This document shows, one piece after another, positions 57,386 to 64,000 of a stretch of DNA of 64,000 nucleotides (position 1 is the stretch's first letter; each line of letters starts with the position of its first letter). The notes under the pieces are model-generated. The model saw only the letters and a program-made list of their open reading frames with translations. It searched no databases and had not been told where the DNA came from. The DNA comes from Anthonomus grandis grandis. Lineage: Eukaryota; Arthropoda; Insecta; Coleoptera; Curculionidae. Position numbers and translations under genes: made by a program. The DNA lies in the NCBI RefSeq assembly GCF_022605725.1, contig NC_065547.1:13867167-13931166 (forward strand). Reading direction: 5' to 3'.

Positions 57386-57965
57386 AAAAAGCGGTGTAGA
57401 CATTGTCGACAAACTATGCTCTACTTGTGCTGGAATTAATAGTCAAGTGATATTTGAAACTAATATTAACAAATCAAAATATATTTTTCGACAAAAATTT
57501 TTAGAGACATTAACTTTTGAACTAATACGTGACCATTTACGTTTACGGGCAACCTAAAGCAAAATTCCAAAAAGTATCCGATCGCGCGCTTTTTAGGTTT
57601 TGGGAATTACCAAAAGTTTAATTTTTAATTTTTAAATTTTTAAGTTTTGTAGCGTTTTATTTTTCTATTCCTTATGTTCACTAACGCTCCATTAATATTT
57701 CATTAATTTCAATAATTACATTAATTAGTTCAGTCAACTTCTTTTATTCATATTTCTTTAAATTCATACTGTCGATGACACATTACTACTGTAACGCATC
57801 ACTCTCCTGATTCATGCTTTCTGTTGACGGTCCGTCACTCTTCTGGTTGGTCTTAATTAATGTTTTCTCTGATTGGCTGATATTAACAGCTCAGGCGAGA
57901 GGTGGGGTCGTTACTTATTTAGTCGGTACTGCATCCATTTTTCGAGGACTTGTTCCCGTGTTGCA
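57386..57965. other. Intergenic, no gene recognised
   Basis: AT-rich to ~57,780, then less AT-rich. GTGTTGCAG at 57,958-57,966 resembles a splice acceptor. Confidence 0.4.
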
Positions 57966-57966
57966 G

Positions 57967-58140
57967 GTAGAAGCGCACGTAAAAGGCCAGTTTTTTATTT
58001 CCGAAGTTTGTGAAGCAGGAAGTGGCCAATATGGTTTATAATTTATAGTCCTTAATCTTGTTCCTTTAAGGAACCGTTTATTTCATGGTTCTGATGCAGG
58101 ATGCCCGGGATTTTGATGGATGGATAATGAAACTTGGCAA
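57967..58140 (+). other. Candidate host exon bounded by splice-like sites
   Basis: Begins after the acceptor-like CCCGTGTTGCAG and ends at the strong donor consensus CAAG|GTGAGT (58,137-58,146). An ATG at 58,085 (context TTTCATGG) opens MVLMQDARDFDGWIMKLGK up to the donor. An alternative acceptor GATGCAG lies at 58,098. I recognise no family; this is inference from splice signals and base composition. Confidence 0.25.
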
Positions 58141-58193
58141 GGTGAGTGTGTCACATTTTTGGCGCCATTCAATTTTTATCGACAGTGAATACA

Positions 58194-58484
58194 ATGGCAA
58201 CCGTTGTTTTAGGGTTTTACTTTTCCGATTTCCTCTTTATTCTTCTTCAATTGTTGATGACTGCAAGCTTTTCATTTCTCCTGGAAATTGCTGAAAGCGG
58301 TGGAGCTGGAGCCAAAGTTAGAGCTAGTATTAGAGATTCCCAGTCCAGATATCTGAGCTACAAATGGCATACATTCACAGCCTCGATTTTGAAGGCTAGC
58401 CGTTCAATTCTTGGAGGAATATACAGGCCAGTTTATTCCATTTATTTAAATATTACTAACCATAGATTTGTCTCACTTATTTAA
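58194..58484 (+). CDS. Unrecognised 96-residue open frame with a membrane-like segment
   Basis: ATG at 58,194 (context ACAATGG) opens a 96-residue frame to TAA at 58,482-58,484. Residues ~3-30 are strongly hydrophobic (VVLGFYFSDFLFILLQLLM), followed by a polar region rich in Ser, Arg and Ala. Base composition is less AT-rich than around it, and codon choice looks coding-like between 58,265 and 58,440. Alternatively only part is an exon, ending at ATATACAG. No transposon motif is visible in it. I do not recognise the protein; it may be a host exon or chance. Confidence 0.25.
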   Translation: MATVVLGFYFSDFLFILLQLLMTASFSFLLEIAESGGAGAKVRASIRDSQSRYLSYKWHTFTASILKASRSILGGIYRPVYSIYLNITNHRFVSLI

Positions 58485-59454
58485 ATTTTTCTTAATATAC
58501 TTTTAATATCAATTTATTGCTACAAATATATAATCAATATCATAATTTAATACGTCAATTTCTTATCTATAATTTTAGTTATTTTTTGTTCAGTATTTTT
58601 CGGTACTTTTTTTGGTAGTTAAGTAGATATAACTCGGTTATGGCTAATATGCCTTAGGTAAAAAGGTTCATGAACTTTCCCCTACGTAATACAAATATAT
58701 ACTAAAAACTTTAATAATTGCAATTTATTTTACTTGTGCTGAAATCTACCTAGTAGTGAAATCATAATTTAAATGTTACTTTTGTCAAATTTATTTTAAT
58801 CATATCAACATTATTCATATTTTAATTCATAATAAATTATTAACATTTAACAGATAAGAAAATGAGGTGTATACATATCTTTGATGTAAATATAATTTGG
58901 TTGTATTGTTTAGATATTTTTTTGCCTCTTTAAATCTACTTTATCCAAGGTCATTTAATTGTTAATTGAAACCTATATACCAAGTCTTTTTCTTAGTTTC
59001 CTTTCATTTATACAAAAACTAAGTGGCGCCCTCTTATTTAATAGTTATAATCAAGTTTAGATTCTTTAATAGCCAGTCATATGTGAACCTTCGAACAATC
59101 CCAAGCCGCCAATAATTCTGAGCTACCGTCTGCAAACTCTTGGCAAAATAGTAACACTGTAAAGTTAACGCCACAGTTTCTTATTTCCTGTTTTTATTTG
59201 TTTTATAGATTTATATTGAACTTTTAACATTTCTAGAATACTAAATTAAATATCGTTAAAATTATGGCTTGCATTGAATTAATAATGCCTTAAACAATGT
59301 TGTATTGTTTATATTATTACGCCATGTAGAATTGCCATATAATATAAACGTATATTATTGGTTCATACATAAAATGTTGTTTATCTATTAAAGTCTTATG
59401 TAAACTTATTCCGATCTTTTTACTAGCCATGTAAAAAATAAAAGTGCATCTTCG
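58485..59454. other. Intergenic, no gene recognised
   Basis: AT-rich, with no open frame or repeat that I can recognise. Confidence 0.45.
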
Positions 59455-59789
59455 GAAAGGCTAAATATAGTGGAAGAAATAATATAATTGATTATCGACC
59501 TATTGGTTTATTATATAGTCTGGGCGAGATTTTTAAAAGGACTCTACATAAATTATTATTATCACACCCGTTTGAGACAATCTCAAAATTTCAGCATAGT
59601 TTTCTTCCTAGCAGATTCACTTTTACAAGCCTCTTTTCTGAACACGTGTCATTTGCAAGTTTGAATAAGCAATAGCTTGCTGTAATCTACATTTATTGTG
59701 CAAAAGCATTCAATGGGATCGGAAATTGGAGAAGTCAGGCTTCTTTGGTAGATCATCGATGCTCCAAGGCATCTTATTTAAATTCAAAG
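59455..59789 (+). pseudogene. LINE reverse transcriptase, N-terminal part (Jockey-like)
   Basis: Reads NNIIDYRPIGLLYSLGEIFK (59,479-59,538), the NYRPISLL region, then SKFQHSFLPSRFTFTSLFSE (~59,584-59,643). A stop near 59,672 is followed by LAVIYIYCAKAFNGIG, matching motif A. It is cut by the piggyBac insertion at TTAA (59,790-59,793) and resumes at 62,143. Confidence 0.75.
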
Positions 59790-59812
59790 TTAACCCCTAA
59801 CCACTATTGACG

Positions 59813-59988
59813 GGGTCAAATTGACCCAGAGACGCCTTTAAACTGAATTTTCCCCCTCCAATTTTGTAACTTGGGGGCAAGGCTTCACGACTTTGTCTAG
59901 CGCGCGTGTTTACTTTTAGTAGCACATTAACTACGTAGGAATGCAGCTTCGTTGTGGCCGAATTTACGAAAATGGGTCAAAGTGACCC
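59813..59988. repeat. Two 15-bp palindromic motifs in the piggyBac 5' region
   Basis: GGGTCAAATTGACCC (59,813-59,827) and GGGTCAAAGTGACCC (59,974-59,988), each followed by CAG, are 161 bp apart. Placement between the transposon end and the transposase start makes them candidate transposase- or regulator-binding sites. Confidence 0.75.
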
Positions 59989-60120
59989 AGCGGTAGTTGT
60001 TGCGTTATAAATATTTTCAATTTAGCACTTTATAAAATAATTATTTTGGTAAGTTTTTTTGCATAAAAATTGTTTCGAACAAGTGTTTATTGTAATTTTT
60101 GTATCTAGTTATCCATAAAA

Positions 60121-61993
60121 ATGGATTCCAAATTATACACGGATGCGGAGCTTTTAGACATTATAGAAAATGACGATTTTTGGCAGGGCCTCGAAAACGT
60201 GGATGAAACGAGTTAATGAGTTCACGGATGATGAAAATGGCGCCAATGTGCCCTTGGAAATTGCTGAGAATGAACAGGACGCTCTTAGAAAAATTTTGGA
60301 GGATGGAGATAAAATCGATGATTCTGAACAGGACTGCGAGCTATTTAGCGAACATGATTCTCTGAGTGAGGCTTCTGGGGTTTCTGGCAATGATGATTAT
60401 GAGGAAGATCAACCTCTAATTAATTTTACGTCTTGGGTTGGAAAGGATGGAACAAGATGGTCAAAAGGAGCAGCAACACGTGGAAGAGCAGCAGCTCATA
60501 ACATTATTTACACTAAATCAGGTTTGAAGGGCTTTGCACTGTCCAATCCACCCAAGTCACCTGAGTCAGCATGGAACTTACTTATAAATGATAAGATCCT
60601 AAAGATAGTTTGTAAATTTACAAATATAAAAATTGGACTGTCAGGCCAAATATAAAAGTTTCAAAAGACGTAGGGCTGCCAGAAGAAAATTTCAGCCAAC
60701 GTTTATTGCCAAAACAAGTGAAGATGAGCTAAAAGCATTTTTTGGTTTGTTATATCTTCAAGGCTTATTCAAGTCTGGTCATGAGGATCTAAGGTCAATG
60801 TAGTGTACTGATGGAGTAGGAAGAGACATTTTTAGGGCTATAATGAGCCTTGCAAGATTTTCTTTTTTGCTTTGTTGTTTACGCTTTGATGATTTACAAA
60901 CCAGGAAGGAAAGGATCAAATTGGACAAACTGGCGTCGATTTCAGAAGTTTTTAATACATTTGTTGATAACGCACGGGAAATGTATAACCCTGGTGATAA
61001 TGTTACCCTGGATGAGATGTTGGTACCCTTTAGGGATAGATGCGGATTCCGTATGTACATCCCTAGTAAACCAGCTAAGTATGGCTTGAAAGTACAAATT
61101 CTGGCGGATTCAACGACCCACTATATTTTGAACACCGAAGTATATACAGGTGCCCAAATTGAAGATCGGGCCCCTAAAGAAAAACGTTTTTCGAATTCTT
61201 CGGAGGTTGTGCTTCGTTTGACAGAGCACATAATGGGTACCAACCACAATGTAACCGCTGACAACTGGTACTCTTCAATTAAGATAGTAAATGAGCTGCT
61301 GAATAATAAGCTTACTTATGTGAGCACTCTAAAAAAAAATAAACGTCAAATACCACAGAATTTCAACCCAGCCGTAAGCGACAACCTAAAAGTTCACTGT
61401 TTGGTTTTTCTCCGGCGATTACCATGGTATCATTTGTTCCAAAAACTAATAAAGCAGTTATATTAGTATCAACTATGCCCCACGATAATAAGATAAATGA
61501 AATTTCATTGAAACCAGATATAATCGAGTACTACAATGGGACTAAAGCAGAGGTTGATGCTCTTGACGAAAAATGCGCAAATTATTCTACTTCGCGCAGA
61601 ACAAGACGTTGGCCAATGGCATTATTTCATGCAATATTGAATATTTCTGGAATTAATAGTTATGTTTTATATAACTGTGCATCTAATGAAACAAAAATTC
61701 CGCACTATGATTTTCTAAAGTGGCTAGGGGTATCGTTATGTAAGCCGTTCGTCATAAAAAGATTAGGAAATATAAAAGTACCTCGAAAGGTTCGAGAAAT
61801 GGGCTCCAATATATTTCAGACTGAGATTCCAGAACCTCCTGTTCCACTCACTGATAGAACAATGTCCAAGCGAAAAAGTTGTGTCATATGCCCATGGTCA
61901 AAGGACCGAAAAACAAATACTGTTTGCAATAATTGTAAAAAGCCTATTTGTCAACAATGTGCAGTAAAAGTTTGTCCTAACTGCACTAAGTAA
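60121..61993 (+). pseudogene. PiggyBac-like transposase (stop and frameshifts, catalytic residues kept)
   Basis: ATG at 60,121 starts MDSKLYTDAELLDIIENDDF, followed within about 20 codons by a frame change to 60,170-60,655 (acidic N-terminal region, then SPESAWNLLINDKIL). A further change enters ELKAFFGLLYLQGLFKSG (~60,728). A TAG at 60,801-60,803 lies where relatives have Trp. IFRAIMSLARFSFLLCCLRF leads to the core: NVTLDEMLVPFRDRC (first Asp, ~61,000), NVTADNWYSSIKIV (second Asp, ~61,250) and, after a frameshift at ~61,420, AEVDALDEKCANYS (third Asp, ~61,550). The C-terminal finger CVICPWSKDRK...CNNCKKPICQQC...CPNC is intact. Total length is close to 600 codons, normal for piggyBac. Confidence 0.9.
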
Positions 61994-62142
61994 GTTTTTT
62001 TTTATTAAAATGTTTTTGTTTTTATGTTAGAAAATACGTTGTAAGTTTCGTTACCTTTTTTGAATAAATAATACAGTTGAATAAATAATAATAATACATC
62101 ATTTGGTGCGATTTTTTTTTTGGAATAGTTGTTAAGGGTTAA

Positions 62143-62400
62143 AATATGGAAATATCTTGTCTGACGTGTATAATGCTCCATCGAGAAAATCCAGGGTAGT
62201 AACTTGGAACTGCTCTTTTTCCTGATTTTTATAAATGATTTGCGTGAAAGTCTGAGACTTTCTATTGCATTATTAGTTTGTGGATGACTTCAAATTGTTT
62301 AGACCTATAAGTTCAAATACTGCTTCAGGATGACTTGAGTTTGGCCCTGAATTGGTTCAAGAACAATAAAATGGTTGTTAATGCCATGTTGGTTAAATGG
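62143..62400 (+). pseudogene. LINE reverse transcriptase, middle part (Jockey-like)
   Basis: Continuation of 59,455-59,789 after the piggyBac insertion. GSNLELLFFLIFINDLRESL-type sequence (~62,190-62,250) matches the SGVPQGSNLGPLLF...INDL motif B. A degraded ADD region (~62,275-62,290) and the NKMVVNA stretch (~62,365-62,385) follow. Stops and shifts present. Confidence 0.7.
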
Positions 62401-62439
62401 TTTTTTTTTCTCAAAAAATAAATAAAACTGTAAACCTTT

Positions 62440-62495
62440 TAAATTTTTATTTATGCCAACGTTTTAGCCTATATTAAGCCTTCTTCAAGGATCTC
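62440..62495 (-). ncRNA. Penelope-like terminal remnant with degenerate hammerhead-like core
   Basis: On the minus strand the order is CTTGAAGA, stem GGCTTA-ATA-TAGGCT, AAAAC, GTTGGC and ATAAATAAAAAT. This is the layout of the hammerhead motif in insect Penelope-like elements (CTGAAGA, GGCC-type stem II, GAAAC). Two core bases are changed (C to T, G to A), so it would not be expected to cleave. No Penelope coding sequence is recognised next to it. Confidence 0.5.
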
Positions 62496-62499
62496 ATTC

Positions 62500-64000
62500 T
62501 ATAGCGCATTTTTTTTACCCACAACATCTTCAAAACATAGGCAAAAGTCAACACACAATTAGCAAAATTAAATAATCATAAGATATTTCTATTACAGAGC
62601 AGGAAAAATACCCGGGGAAAGGCCTAATATTATCCGAAACATTGGTATAAAGAAACACTTAAAAATCTTGGAGTTTTATTGGGCCTATATCCAACTAAAT
62701 CTAAAAAACTAAGAACAATCAAATGGGTCATTAAAATAATATATTAAAATTTTCGATATTTACACACACAATTAAAAATAATCAAATTATATAAAAAATA
62801 ATGTTACATCGTACCTAAAATGTATTTTCCTAAATCCCCTTGAACTGTCTTAAATTATCACAGTTTTTATTAATCACAAGCAATGTGTTAAATTTAATTA
62901 ATCTCTTGTATAGCACAGATTCAAGGAACTGATTTCTGTCAGTATAAAATCTGTATGTTTTCTAGTGTAATAATTATGTACTTCAAAAACTCTTAATTTC
63001 TCACATATATCCATACAAAAGATGTTGTTTTATTATAAAAACAAATATATACACTATACATAATTCTTTGATACGCAGTATACCTCACATAGATTTGACA
63101 AGCGTATAAATAAAATTTATAATTATTTTTATTTTATACTTTGGAAAAATGACTACATTTTAAAATCAGTCTTATTACTAATTGTATTTTTACAGTTAAA
63201 GCTTTTACCCCAACTGTCTTGAAAAAATAAAAATTATTTTTTCAGGACTTTAAACTAATTTTTAGTATTATTCGAAGTAGATCAAGTAAATTTATATGAA
63301 AATTAAAAATCAACTACCTTAGTCCCTTTCAAAAATTAAATTCTTTTAAAAAAAAAATCGGTTCAAAACTGCCTGTCCAAAAAATTTTTTTAAATTTAAA
63401 AATAAGTTTTTTATTAATTTTTAAAGGTTGTTATTTGTTGTTATTATTTTAAATGGTTTTTTTTAAAATCAAAATCCCCATTTTTTCTGAAAAAATTTAA
63501 ATGGAGTATAAATATTAAAAACAACCATAATATGTTTATGTAATTACTTCAATAGACACGGCAGACGTTAATATAATATAAAGCGTATAATCTTTTTTTT
63601 AACTACGTTAGATGGCCTAGGATAAAAGGGTACACTTTATATCTTCTTTGCTTGTAACTTGCTGACAAGCAAAGAAGTTCTGAAATGAAAGTTTGTATAA
63701 ATGGTATGTATTCATTCATAGAGTGTTCCGTTAATTCTGGGCCACCAGGTATATAAAACTAATTTGATAAAATTTATATACACCTATTAATTTTGCCTAT
63801 TGTGATTTTAATTATTATAATCCCTACAAATTGTGAATAATTTAGATTGTTTATCGTATACGAGCATAATGTACGCTATTTCGGATTAGATTAATATTAA
63901 TAGGTGTACGGGGTAAAAATTTGATTAATATTTTAATAAACAATTGTTGCAGGTTAGATGAAGTTTTCGGCTTTTCCACTATTTATTTCAACATATACAC
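62500..64000. other. Intergenic, no gene recognised
   Basis: AT-rich. It contains a perfect 13-bp inverted repeat (63,643-63,677, CTTCTTTGCTTGT arm) and a sequence at 63,721-63,752 ending GGGCCACCAGGTA that resembles the right end of the foldback element at 44,800-44,815. Confidence 0.45.

Larger units (their letters stand above)
59794..62138 (+). mobile_element. PiggyBac-like transposon (near full length)
   Basis: TTAA duplications at 59,790-59,793 and 62,139-62,142. Ends CCCCTAACCACTATT and inverse CCCTTAACAACTATT. Length is 2,345 bp, normal for the superfamily. It carries a transposase on the plus strand with the three catalytic aspartates. Its upstream region holds two GGGTCAAA-centred palindromes. 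Confidence 0.93.

Overview
The window reads as a stretch of AT-rich insect chromosome made mostly of transposable elements. Insect origin is supported by an errantivirus-type endogenous retrovirus, a BEL/Pao element, several DD41D mariner-like families, TTAA-inserted piggyBac elements, a Crypton-like tyrosine recombinase and a Penelope-like terminal remnant. The mix would suit a beetle, but the order cannot be fixed from sequence alone. No confident host protein-coding gene is visible; the best host-exon candidates lie at 57,966-58,484.

Layout: 1-986 is the 3' end of a DD41D mariner-like element. 2,348-11,335 is a Tc1-like transposon split by a complete but decayed errantivirus (2,435-9,820, TSD TATC). 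13,476-17,874 is a DD41D transposon with an open 360-codon transposase, split by a 5'-truncated LINE. 18,180-19,686 is a second Tc1-like element. 22,100-26,700 is a diverged AT-rich tandem repeat holding a pogo-like transposon (22,599-25,526). 26,690-27,855 is a broken Crypton-like recombinase gene. 28,030-31,350 holds a transposon-end remnant, a long imperfect hairpin, a LINE fragment and a ~155-bp tandem repeat. 31,661-40,811 is a BEL/Pao retrotransposon sitting in an (AAT)n microsatellite, with a hAT transposon in its 3' LTR.

41,488-44,813 is a foldback element with ~770-bp arms and a DD41D element inserted at its exact centre. 45,130-48,350 is a Ty3/gypsy fragment split by a piggyBac-like element. 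50,040-57,385 is a second copy of the LINE, split by a DD41D element (51,511-55,346) that is itself split by another DD41D element with ~473-bp inverted repeats (52,787-55,322). 59,455-62,400 is a LINE reverse-transcriptase remnant split by a second piggyBac-like element. A Penelope-like terminal remnant resembling a degenerate hammerhead lies at 62,440-62,495.

The main theme is nesting: at least eight mobile elements sit inside other repeats, and most junctions can be read to the base from TA, TTAA, 8-bp or 4-bp target duplications. In one case the other LINE copy gives the empty site. Nearly all transposases and retroelement genes carry stops or frameshifts; the clear exception is the transposase at 13,675-14,757.
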